From assembly GCF_037042905.1 (NCBI RefSeq), contig NC_087258.1, positions 10,405,501 to 10,469,500 on the forward strand: a stretch of DNA of 64,000 nt, given 5' to 3'. Source of the DNA: Lytechinus pictus (Eukaryota > Echinodermata > Echinoidea > Temnopleuroida > Toxopneustidae). The notes beneath the pieces were generated by a model. That model was not told the DNA's origin. It made no database searches and saw only the letters and a list, made by a program, of their open reading frames with translations. Positions 1 to 12,900 of the stretch are shown here, in pieces (within the stretch, counting starts at the first letter, position 1; each line of letters begins with the position of its first letter). Made by a program: the position numbers and the translations under genes.

Positions 1-3000
1 GGTTTTATTTTGTGTAATGATATATTTTACATCTCAAAGCCTATCCCCGTTAAAGCTGGCAATACAGCCCTGGGGTATTCCTTTCATTTTTTTTCCTTCT
101 TCACAACAGGGGTGATATTCGTCTGCAATTATATGGAAAGTAAAATATATTCATATTTTAAAGGAATGAATGACTTTGCCAAAGTACAACTTTTTGAACC
201 ATGAATGGATCTTCCCCAAACTTTTCGATCATTTAATTGCAGTATGAAATGTTTTTTAATGCACAAATATCGTCATTTCATTTGTTTTGGAAAGCATTTT
301 AGATAAATGTTTTAATTCATTTGCAGATAATGCAATATATTTATTCTAATAATGCATCGACTTCACAAATTCATGGGGATGTGGGGATGCAAAGCACGAT
401 TTTGACGAATGTAATTAAAACACCGGAAGATTACATTTTATACCTTGGTCACATTTGATCTACGGCGGCCGTACGGCGAGTTGAAAACAGCCGTTTTAAC
501 ATTTTTTGTACCAACTACATATAGGTGGTTTGAATTAAAATTAATAAAACGGCTGTTTTCGACTCGCCGTACGGCCGCCGTAGATCAAATGTGACCAAGG
601 TATAAGATAGATAGATGGCAATATTTTTCAGTTGCTATTCAGTTATTTTTCATTTGGATGTGGCTATATCTAATCACTAAGGTATATACCATAGAGCTAC
701 ATTCCATCGAATGCAGCGAATTGAGCAGGGCAAGATTATGCAAAGAGTTTAAAATTGAAAAAAAATTGTCACCGTGTTTATTCCATTATCCAACCATGGT
801 CCAACCCATACTGCTATAAAATGTGAAAGTGACTTTGAGTTGGCGGTTTGTTGGTTTTTGTGCTTGATGACACCAGGTTTTCGAAACTATGAAAGTCGGA
901 CGCAGGTCAAACTATCATTCCTTTCCTTGTATCTCGCAAGGATTTTAGGGGCAATATTCAATTGCCCTTGACGTCCAGCCGAAACTTTGTACTTTCTCGT
1001 CAATCCTCGTCTAAATATAGAATATTTTACCTGACCCTTCTGGAGAGGATCTATAACCAGTTATCACAACGGCCATTTTCAAGAATTCGTTTTATACGCC
1101 GATCAACTTTTTGGGCCTTCTCGCACCACACTTATTTAGGAGTATCACGACCAGCAGCAGCAAATATCAAGCCTAAGTTTTGGTTTTTGTTCTTGTTTAT
1201 TTTTGTAAATTCCAACACCCGTGAACATAATGCTTTAATAATTGGATCTCAATAAGGCACTAATTTTCATTAGAAAATTATAATGTTCTTCCTACTACTT
1301 TCTCTTATATACATGTACTTAATATTCGACAATACTTTAACGAAATGCAGTTTGAAATAAACTGCACTGAGATATTTATTATTGGATGCTATGTCAGAGT
1401 AGGCCTATCTAATTTTAAAAAGGAAACCCTCTGATTTCTCTTTTGCAAGAATGAAGCATCGATGCAGAGCTACATAAGGGAAATACCCCCGATTTGGTAT
1501 ATACCTTTCTACTAAGCCTCCAATATCCTCTAATTTAAATCGGGATGAGACTGGTATATCAATGAGATACCAGTGCATTAAAATAATTTGGATTGGACTA
1601 GTTTTGATCACGGGCATTCGTGCGCCATGTACTCGCAATTTCCTTTGTCCCCTTAAAATAATTTCTACTCATTTGTGGATGCATGGGCAAACTTAAAGGA
1701 GAGGGAATGCCAGCAAAGCCCTTTGTCCTCGTCTGTCGTATCTTACTTTCGTTTTCTCGTCACCCGGCAGAATCACAAACTGTCTCCACTCAATCACTTT
1801 ATATTTCATGAGTCAAGAGTGACTCATTAATACACTGCACGAATTTGATGTTTCTTTTCCACTTTAACTTTTTTATCATGTGCACTTTTAAAATATGACT
1901 CGATATCGTTGCGGTGTGTGCTTACGTGGAGGAATAGAGGCCCCCTTTCTTGCTGTTTCTCGAAAGGGTGTACTTCAAAACCTCCAGTGTTTACGCCAAC
2001 ATAACATTGGCTTTGGTGTATTTGTTCTTATATTTCTTTAAATTAAAGACAGTGGTTTGGTGAAAAGAAAGGAGTACGTTCTACCTTGCGGGAGCAGTGT
2101 GGAGGAATGATTGACGGCAAAGTGATTGATATTACAACCAAGACAATATATCTTTGTATTGATATTATCACCCGATAGGCCTACTTGTTCTAGTTTATCA
2201 TCGTATTATGTTGAATTAATTCGAAAAGGTGCTAGAAAAACGTAGTAGCCAGCAGGTTAGATGGGTTCCCATGTCGAGATGTAGTGAATTGTCTACTCTA
2301 TAGATTCTACATTATTTCTGCAAGAAACACAGACCCATATGTAATGTTCTTTATCTTTCAAAGAGGCGATTAAATAAACACGAAACGCGATTTGTCCATA
2401 GTAAACCATGCTACTGTTATCTCGTTATGTGCTTTCCTTTTTTTCTTTAATTTTGCGTGCCGAGGTTCAATGGGAAACCTGTGTATATCTTCCTGCTATG
2501 CATTGATGTGATATTTAGTCCACCCATCTCCCACATCGCTGCCTCTCCGTCAATCTCCCTTCCTAATATGATCCTCTAAATGTCCCTCCAATCCAATCTC
2601 ATGGACTTTCTCCCTTCTTGTGTTTTGCGGTTTGAGGGATATGTCGAGTATTTGTCATCTCGTTGAATAAGTGAGGTCCTCCGAAAGATGATAAAACCGC
2701 ATCTGAGATCACCAATCTCTTACCCTGACGTAGAGCCGTCATCTGAAATAGAGAGATTGTACACATGAGTATAGCCGCGGTTCCCACGCCATCTGAACAG
2801 GGCAGTCATCTTACGCCAAATCTCGCGGTTGATGGAGCATTATGCATTCAGATGGTTTGCAGACTGTCTCGCGCACTTTCTTTTCAATTTACCCACAATG
2901 CCGTGCGAGACGTGAACGAACTTTTTACCAATCAAATCACTGCATTATAATTATACACGGTGCGTTTCTTTCAACAGAGCGAAGTTCTTTGTGTAATCAT

Positions 3001-6000
3001 TTCAGTTTTATTAGATGTCACATGTTCGTCGAAAGAACACCCTATAGTTTACTTCGTTGTACCATGATTTATATATATATAGTCTTAAATTCTATAAATA
3101 ATGTACAGGATATGTCGGTGGTCAGGTTCATTTTTAGCTGTGGTTTGACATTCAAAATGTGGGAGAAAGATAGATTTTCCCCAAAGAAGTAAGTGGAGCC
3201 GTTCGATCTGTACTAGTCGACTTTGTGTCAATGTAATTATGTCATGGAGAGTCTCTGACATAGGAGATCTGCGCCGGCTTTCCTCAGAGTACTAGATGGA
3301 GGTGCTAATCCCACGGAATTAGGTAATGAGATCGCCTGATAATGGCGGTTAATGGTTGTTGAATCAGGACAACTGTGCAGTGGATGAGACACGTTGATGT
3401 CAGTGAGAGGATATCTGACGGGATGCATGTTGTCTTTCCGTCTGGTACCTTGCAAGAGGATACCCCGGCGATTAAAGCAGCTCCAGAGATAGAGGGGGTA
3501 GCGTGGGCGATACAAAAACCATTCATGAAACTTAAAGTGTTGAGCTGGTCCCATTAAAGCTTTTCACGAAGCTATTAGGTTATGATATAAAGATCATATG
3601 ATATGGATTATGATGAAAGTAAAAGGAAAGGATATGTGTGGATGAAGTAACAATACCTTGTAAGGTGAATTAGCTGTAAAAATAGTAGGCTATAATGATT
3701 TGCTGCTTAACTTTATTAACATTTTCTTTCATATTAGAATATTACCAATTATATAGGTTGTTCCCATTCCGCATCATCCAATCCCTTGTTCCAAAACAGA
3801 CGATGCTACTCTGTTGAAATGGCTAGACAAGACTTGGGAGATAAATCCTCTACTGATAAGTTATAGGTTATGGAGGACCATTTTAAATTGTTTACACCCT
3901 ATCCAGGGATCGGTCACTATTTATTACTTACATGTATATGCTTCATCATCAAACTTCTCGAATTGTATCACTATTTTGCAAAAAAACGAAATTGCCATCA
4001 TGAATCTTATCTCTTCACACTAAATGAATGCCAATGAAAGATTGCCCCTGCAATTGTATACATCTCTGAATGTCCTTGCAAGCCTAATTGTGTGTTGGAA
4101 GTCAATCGCTTTTCAATCAGCTTGTTCGCTTGTAAGATATCTAATGGTAATAGCTGATTACCTGATGGAGGCTTCGCCATCTCTCCAGATGGGTTGCCAA
4201 CACACACCAACCCCAAACGACCCTCCTTCTTTTGTGGGGAGGGGACCGAGGGGGGGGGGGCAGGCCTACGCCGCCTTGCAAACGTTGTGTCCGTGTCGCC
4301 GTTGCATCTTGGGTATCCCATTTGAACCATGTGATAAGGGTATAAATGGTTGGAGAGTACGTGAACACCTGAGGTTCTTATAGATAGACTGTTGGACCAA
4401 TTCTTTACATAGCCTATTTTGCAAAGGTATTCCACAGGCCTGAAGGGCCATCTTTCTTGGGTATGATATTCAGTTAAGGCCCTGTGATGAGCTACATGGA
4501 GCTCGAAAATGACTTAATTTACGAAAATGTATCACGGATATGGTTGGTCACTGGTCTCACTTCAGTCCCGCATACCCAGAGCGGTGAAATGTGTAATCGC
4601 ACCCATTCAATACATCCTTGGGGTGTACAAAACAGACCCTTGCTCGCGGCTACCAGTCACTTTCCAGACGTGAGAGAGAAAGGGGGTGTCTGGGGACACA
4701 AAGAACCACCCATAGGGGACTTCAAAGACATCATTGGGAGCCAAGGTCTTCCTACTTCGGACTGCTTGGAGTTCTGCGGTCCAGTGCTGTGATTGCGGTT
4801 CGAACCATTCTTGTCTGGATGTCTGCTCTATTTAGGTTGTAGAATACTTGTTGTTCGTCGACCCGTGATTGATAACCTCAAAAGAAGCAAGACTGGTTCG
4901 TACAAATTGCAATGAAAAGTTATTTCTAAATTGGTGGTGTTTTTCCATGTTCGTCCAGTGAAGTGGTTTGTTCGAGGACAACTATATGCCCTGTGGGATG
5001 AACATGTGGTTAAATTATAAACGCTAGACGTAACCACTATGACGAATGCATCCTTGAGACGCAGCATTGACCGTTCTGGATTAATATTAATTCTAGTTTG
5101 CACTCCTTATGAATTGTGACGAAATGACCCGAAAGCCGAAGGGAACCAAATTTCCTTTTACCCTTTTCCGAAAAATGACGAAGTGACCTGATGGCAAAGA
5201 AGATATTAAAAAAAATAGTAGAAGAAAACAAAGGAAACCCTATCCCGATCATCTGTTTTCCGAATCCTTACGAACTGACCCGAAGAGGCGAAGTAATCAA
5301 AATATCCTGTGTTTTTTGTTGTTATTCGATAATTTCCATAATGACGAAAGAACATCTGAGTGACCTAGAAAACAGTTGCGGAAGCTTTCGTAAACGATTC
5401 GGTCATGCTCGGGAAGCGAATAGCTTATAAGTTTGCGGTGTGGCCTATATAAAATAGCAGGCGGTTTATCATAGACCTAACAGAAATGGTAAAGTTCGGA
5501 AATTATGCGTTGATTGAGTCTGTTAGACCAAGGTAGTAAGGATTATGGTGAAATTGAATAGCAAAAAGGTCAAGTCGACTTAGGAAATCAGACATGACCT
5601 CGTTACAAATTTCATAAAACATGTAGTGCATTGCCCGAAATAATTGGCTTATTAAAAGGTGAGTGGTCGACAAACGAGGCGGTAGTTAGAAGGATTCCGT
5701 GGGTCCTCGTCAACGCAAACAATAAGGGAAGAAACCATCAACTTGCCAGAATTAATTTTCAAAGTGAATGTTTCCAAGCATTGTCATTTTTCTCTAGACA
5801 CCTCCTAGAGACGATAGGAAAATATTGTGTTGAACAGACTGTGATATTTCATATTATTATACTATTGTTCAATTATATAGAAGTAAACATGACGGACTCA
5901 TTAAAACGTCCTTTAGATCAGTGGGGTAGTTCATACTATTAAACTAGGTCCATGATTTAACACACCCTGGGGTATAATACCGAGGAAGGGGTAAACAGCC

Positions 6001-9000
6001 TTATTCGGAAATGTTGTTGCCGCGTAATATCATAATGCTGTACCTCCAATTAGTGTCTAAAATCCTAATTATATCTCAATTCTAATCAATTATTTCCAGA
6101 CCCTTAAACTTCGTGATGATTACCAACTAAATGTAATAGTTCCGCCTTGCCGTCGAGTCGGAATTCGTGTCCCTGTTGTTTTTCGAGTTCTTCTATACAG
6201 GGACCAATCACGCCATTTCGATTAGAGATTTGTCTGCTTAGATCCCTCAAACAACTTCCTCACAAGTGCAGCGCAGTGACCGCAAGCACATGCAAGAGAA
6301 CATAATTATCTCGGAAATGCCTTGCGTGAAGTTCCTCGATACATTAACAGCGAAAATCCAAACTTTGTTTTCCGAACGAAAACTGTTGAAATGGATTATT
6401 GTAAGTGACAAAAGATGATATAATCCTGGACTACAGTTACCGAATTTGATTAAAGAGGACGATCCCCACAGATTCCTCACTTTTCAGTGTGGCGCTGCTT
6501 TGACGAGATAGTAAAATTGTGTCTGTCTACTCAATCTGATTTGATTAGCATGCTCTTACCCTGAAACAGTTTCCGAAACATCTAATACAACATCCACCTA
6601 GATTACAACTGCTTTATTATAGCTTTAATACGGATAGCATAACTAAAAATGTAACAGTCCATTTTCTGCATTTTAGACCTCGCAAGATGTAGGCCCAAAA
6701 TAAGGCTGACGTTTTGTTCATTAAAAAGCATTCAACGCATCTAATTTTGAGTGTCGAACAAGAGCAACACTCACACCGAACATAATGTGAATGTGGTAAA
6801 GGAGAAAGTACTGGTTTGCTTTGCATACTATAGCATTCTATTTTATTTTGGGAATGAAACAATTGTTACTAATTGCGTGTTTCTCTTGGGTTTTCGTCGT
6901 AGTAGGCGTGGTTTCACTCGTTTTACGTCTCCCTTGTCCATGGTGTGGAAGATCTCTTGCGGTTTTCTCGTTGGACTAGAAGAGAAAAGGTCCTGCCGAG
7001 ATCAGAAACCGCACAAAAGTACGAGTTCTTCCCTTGTCAACTTGGGTGTACATCCAATGCCCATGAGACGTGTCACATGTTTTTCGCTTTCCTCTTGACC
7101 ATTCTTCTTAATTTTTCTTCACCCGATTTGTTTGGTCCTCCCTCATCTCGTGTTGCCTATACCATTACCTCCTTCTTCAAATTGGCAGCGTGTTGTTGTC
7201 CGACAGCTTTAGAGTATCATTATATGACAGAATAATAAAAATCACCATCATCTAATTCCGACGGAATAAACAATGGCCGAAATATATGATATTAACAAAA
7301 TATGAAATATTTCGTACCTACCGTAGAGGGACAAACTCCATGTTATGTCTAGAGGTGGGGGAATTGTTCTGGGGGTAAGGACTTGTCCTAGTTTTCGTAA
7401 TAGACTGCAGGTGGGACGCTATCCGAGACGCAAAATTAGAACCGATTTCTGAGCTGTTTGTCCGATTTAAATGATTAGGAATTTCCTTACAACCTCGTGA
7501 GTGGTCCCAAGCCTGTGGCTCTTGTGTAGACCTTGTTTTCTATTTCTTATTTGTTGACCAATTTTGGTCCTTACAGATGCATTTTTTCTCTTTCCCCGTT
7601 TATTGTTTATCTTGAATATTTATTGAAAGAGAGAATTCAACCACCAGGTACAGCTGCAGATATTTGATTCAGCAATGCATAGAATTGCACATGAAGTCAT
7701 GAATGAAATGATGACGAGCAAAATTTGTTTTCCCTTTGCCCGTTTAAGGAGTGTAACGCTTACTAGAAAATACTTTCCTTTATTTTCTTTCCTTTTGCCG
7801 TTGAACCATTTTGTGATTTTGGTAGGTTGGTCTGCGTATGCACCGTTTGACTCTTAGTTATGAAAGTAAAGTATGGAGACAATCAATTGTGTTTTCACAT
7901 TCGCGTCGTTCATAGACATATAGGCTACATTTCTGAAAGAACATTTCAACGAAATGTTGATATTTTTTTCACATACAAATTTTGGCTGGAAAGGCGCTGA
8001 TGAAAAAAAAAATCCTATACCCCTTGAGCATTGGTACCCCATTAGTGGGGGAAGAAAGGGTTGTTAAAGTATTGCTCACTTTTATCCAAAATAGACACTA
8101 CCACCAATTTCAAGGGATTATTATGTGACAAAGCAATCAGACGAGTCAACATGACAAATTGGAAACAATGTTACCTGTAACTTGAATACAAACCAACTCC
8201 GACATATCACATGATTTTTAACCATCTTGTATTTTCACTCTTGCTCTGAGGTGTACCGGGACAGAAATTTTTAGGCCTTCAACTGTCTGCTAAATAGGAG
8301 ACCCACGCCTGTCTCATAATCTCGTTAGGCGGCATAGGTAATAGACGTGGATTAGTGGAGTCCATGATGAAGTCACTATGTAATGAACTATCGTATGCGA
8401 GGCAAGTTAGCAGGTGTACGCTTCAGAAATTCGTACCGGTCCTTTGTTAAAAGATCACCATAATTTCAATCTATAGCTGGACTCTAGTTATTTTGTTAAT
8501 TCTAGCTTGTATAGACCCTTTAAAATGAGTCTTTGGTATATAATGTTTCACTTGACGGCATGGTCGATTTCTTCTTCATAAGCGATGCTAAAGAAATGTG
8601 TTTCATATTAGTATCGCATGCATTGAGTTGGTAAAGACTGTCTGGCCTAGCCGGACTAACCTTGACAATAGCAGACTACGCTGTGGGTCCAGAACCTCAT
8701 TCTCTGTCTATGATTTAAACACCCTTCAGCCTTGACTCCGGATGTCCCCTGCGCAGTGGAGCTGATCACAAATTATGCCTCCACGAAATGAGCGAAGATG
8801 TTTCTATTAACCAGTAACGATGGTGGGATCCATCCCATCGGATTCTTCGATCACATACTAATTTTTAAGATTAATCTAGGTATCCGAGGCGCCTTTTGGG
8901 TAAAACCAAAAATATTAAACAATTCTTTGCAGTCCAAATACAACGTAATGTCTCCCTCTCGCCCTTTCTCTCCCCTTTGCTATCTCTTTACCTAATACTG

Positions 9001-9580
9001 TAAGATAGATTGACACTGTTTTGATCACCTATAACGGAACAACACCTTCGAAAATCAGCTCCTTGGGACATCTCCCACCATGCCGATTATCTTTTATCTA
9101 TCCATTCACTGTTTTCGGATCCCAAGATAGAAGATACCCTCTGTCACAATTCTGCATATAGTCCGACTTCATTGTAACAATATTTCATATCTACATGTAT
9201 GTAAATTGCAGGCCAATTCAAACTATATCTCGTTTTCAAGTATGCGTTACCCATATTAGATCTTGGGTTTACCAAACACATACTCCACCCCCCCCCCCTC
9301 CAATATTGAAAGCGATAAATTATTGTGAAGTTTCATCCTGGAAAGGGGTGTGTAAACATGGTGAAATACTCCACTGCAATGTGGCTATAAGTACCACTAT
9401 TTCCCTTATTCAAGCTCACTGGCAACCACAATGGGTCTGCATCAAACACATAGGCTATAAGGTCTATATACATGGGAACCTACATGAAATTCTTTGACAA
9501 TAAAATGCTAGTTACATTTACATCAATATCGATTTTCATCTGACTGACAGCATTTTCCCCTAATTTTGTTTTCTTGGCAG
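1..9580. other. Region with no recognised gene
   Basis: I see no exon that I can assign to a known family. The open frames here are short (at most about 140 codons), overlap each other on both strands and lack recognisable motifs. The region probably contains the missing first coding exon and 5' UTR of the oxygenase gene that starts at 9581, but I could not find a convincing exon that begins with ATG and ends in phase 1 next to a GT donor. A hairpin element is annotated separately at 441-602. Confidence 0.6.
441..602. mobile_element. Near-perfect hairpin MITE, TA-flanked
   Basis: Two 58-bp arms (441-498 and 545-602) are reverse complements with one mismatch, separated by a 46-bp AT-rich loop. 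The outer ends read TACCTTGGTC and GACCAAGGTA. Each end is bordered by TA, which fits a Tc1/mariner-type TA target duplication. There is no coding capacity, so it would be a nonautonomous element. The near identity of the arms suggests recent insertion or homogenisation. Family assignment is inference. Confidence 0.8.
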
Positions 9581-9984
9581 GTAAACTCCCGGGCTGGCTC
9601 CGGGGGTCCCTCGTGCGGATTGGTCCCGGTCTATTCGAGGTAGGCGAAACAGAATACAAGCACTGGTTCGATGGTCTAGCCCTAATGCATAGGTTTGCGT
9701 TCCGGGACGGTAAGGTCAGCTACCAGAACCGGTTCCTCAGAAGTAACGCTTACAAGAAGGCAATGAAATACAACAAAATCATCCTCTCGGAGTTCGGCAC
9801 AGTAGGAATACCAGACCCATGTAAGAACGTCCTCGAGCGGTTTGCCACCCATTTTTTACCGCTCAATGTTACAGACAATAATTTAATAAACGTGTATCAA
9901 CTTGGGGATGAGGTATACACAGCAACGGAGACGCACACGCCGAGAAAGATCAACCTCGAAGACCTAAGCACAGAGGACCAAACG
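9581..9984 (+). CDS. Oxygenase gene, first exon found
   Basis: The acceptor is ttcttggcag at 9571-9580 and the donor is gtaggt at 9985. The exon enters in phase 1 and leaves in phase 0. It encodes the conserved opening KLPGWLRGSLVRIGPG, HWFDG, SEFGT, PDPCKN and TETHTPRKIN. The Glu of TETH corresponds to a second-shell Glu of RPE65 (E148). The open frame carries on past 9984 to 10257, but that part has no family resemblance and is read-through into the intron. Confidence 0.93.
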
Positions 9985-12900
9985 GTAGGTGGCGCCCCAC
10001 AGAGTCATTCATTCAAATTTGCACCCTCTGATATGATGATCTGCCGAAGGACCAGAAGAGTGAGAAAATGTTTTGGTAGAAATAGACCATTGACCTTGTC
10101 ACAACACCCTGCGTTGAGCTCTCCCTCAAAGATATTTGTAACAATAATACTTCAGGAAACAAATCTGCCCAATTGTTTTCCATTCTTGATATTGGACAAA
10201 CTTATCAACATTTCGTTTCTTCCATTTGAGACATCAGACATGTGTAATTCAAAGTGATATGCCTACATACGGAAAAAATAAAACAATATGAAGCTTGACC
10301 CTTACGTTTAGTCATTTATTGCTATTTTCTATCATGTTTATTCACGCAATTATGCTATAGATTTTAATGACACAGGATATTTTTTTCAATTTCTTTCTTC
10401 ATCATGCAGATTGATCTTTTAAAGATGTTCGGTATGATGACGGCGTCTGCGCATGCGCAAGTGGACAGAGACGGGTGCTCATATAACATGGGAACATCTT
10501 ACCTCACTGGCTGCTATTACAATATTATCAAGTTCTTCCCTAAATCTTATTCAGGTAGGTAATGGCTTTCCTTGATATGGATAAAGGGATGAGGTTGATA
10601 GACCGGTGAGTCTATGCCCCCTCCCCCTCCAATATATGGGATAAAGTGACACTTTGACCCCAACGCCATTACCGTTAAGAGTGGCATTGGTCTCAACTAT
10701 TCTCAACTATCAGCCAATTGTTAGGAAACAACAACGAAGACATTGATAAAGATTATGCATGAAAGATCACTAGAATCTCAGATTAATGAGCACCTATGAT
10801 ATCGCTTGCAGAGGAAGCAAAACTTAGTGCCACAACCCAGCACTTCCCAACCAAATAACCTCTAAAAATTAAAACCATAAAAGGGTCAGCGCTATAGACG
10901 GGTCGCTGTATATTTCAACCTACGTTCAACTCGAGGGATATTTAATCGATGACCACTGTAGAAGAATGATCTTTATAGGGATGTTACAGGTTCGGCTGCA
11001 ATTTCACCGGAAATGAAAACATCGAGATGAATGAAATGGGTAACTCGCAAGGCATTTTTGTTCCTCTAAAAAGGCATGATTCCTCATTTGTCAGTAGATC
11101 CATTCTTCACATAAAACTTGGAATTATTCTCTCTTCCATACACTACTTTCCTAGTGAAGTTCATGGAGTCCTCCCTAGACCCAGCAGGGTTCCACCATGA
11201 GAAAATCAATCAACTTAACCTCTGGCATCGGGAAGAATCTTTTTAAAGATTTTTCTTTAAATTCTGCCTTATGTCTTCTTTATCTCCCGACCATCCTGGA
11301 GCGATATTCGTTCTTCTATTTTGAGTAGATAAATTGTTATCGCTGAATATTGGATGTCTTCGATTCAAGTGTACAATTACTTCGCTGAAGATATAAATAT
11401 GATATTCGTAGAACGTGCCCGAAATGAATGCAGAATAGGACCAATCTCTTTTCTGCCAAAAGTTATGTCATTGAATGCGGTATTTGGTTAAACATTACCT
11501 TTTTTTATACTAATTTTGAACAAAATACCTTAAAGCATTATTTTAGGGCGAGATAGCATTCGTTTTATACGACGGTGAAGATTCCAAATGCAGACAGTCA
11601 GCTGGCACTCCCTAATGACTAAATGCCAAAATGGATTTTGTTAATTTCCAAGTATTTTCTTTTACAATACCTTTGGATATAAAACGATATTTTGGTATGG
11701 ACCCATGGAATACCGCATATCTCTTTTGAACATTTAGCACTAACTTATCTAAAATGGTGTTAATCATATCACAAAGTTGGTATAACTTGTGATAATTAAT
11801 TGATGCGTTGGCCTCGTTGATCAGGGCAGAGCCATATGCACATCTTTCGCAGAATATTGGGAGCCTCTTTTAACATTCTGAATACATCAAAACTCCTCGT
11901 GCGGAACCTCCCTCTTCATCATAATTCACTCTTTATTTAGAGGGTTTCTAAAACGGGAATAATATCCTATTCCCTGGGGCGTTGGTGTATTGATTATTAT
12001 GTAATGGGCGGGCAGACAATAGTATCGTCATACTTAGTCTCGAGTTCGACATGGTCGTGAAAACTTAGTCATGTGTCTCATATGGTCAGATATTTATGTA
12101 TTCTTGGCAAGGGTTGCTTCAAATGCACTTTTTGATTGACTGTAGAGACGCCACGTCTCCTACATGTGCTACGAATACAACCATTGTTAAATTAGGTCAT
12201 CATAATTTGGCGACAATTAATATGAAGTATGCTTCACTTATATAATGTCAAAGGTGTTTTGCTTACCCCAAGTAGACGCCCCGGGTAGACGCTTCACAAT
12301 TTATGACCTGATATTTTAGCGGGCTCAGCAAACATAATCAAAATTTCTCCACTCTGGTAAATTATCGGCTAAAACGCATAGGGTTTCCAATGTCAAGGTA
12401 GGGGTTTGACTCGGCACGGGATCAAACCCAAGACTCCTAGCTACTCGTTAGGCTACATCCTAAACTATCGAATGCAGCATGCTCGATTAAAATGGGTTGA
12501 GATCTTGGTCATTTAAGACAAATCTTCTATTCCAAGACAGAAATTCTTCAAAACTTGTGTACAAACGAATATTCAATGCGACGTTCGGGCCTCAAGCAGA
12601 CTAAATTTTCCTTGCATTTATCCGAGGACATTACTGAGACACCGTCCACGACTAGAAACTTTAATCGTATTTCGAGAGAATGATGAACTGGATTGGTTTT
12701 CAATGATAATTATTCATTTATGTAAATATTGATAGCTTCTTTGTACAAATTTGATTAATCGAATATAACATGGTTTTATGGTTCTATTTTTTGTTCTTAT
12801 AGAATCATCATCATTATCGTCATCGTCATCACCATCGTCAACATCATTAGAAAATAACTCGACGTCAACCAGCGAATCAAGTACGGACAGAAGAAGTCCC

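Noticed and set aside
4007-4435. 142-codon minus-strand frame with neighbours on both strands
   Set aside because: Overlapping frames in several registers in a locally GC-rich stretch; no family resemblance.
5631-5660. Possible first oxygenase exon ending at the gtgagt near 5661
   Set aside because: The frame ends in the right phase but has no ATG before an upstream stop, and the residues do not look like the usual N-terminal lead-in.
7344-7374. Short ATG frame ending at gtaagg as first oxygenase exon
   Set aside because: It ends in phase 0 while the exon at 9581 needs phase 1, and it is only ten codons.
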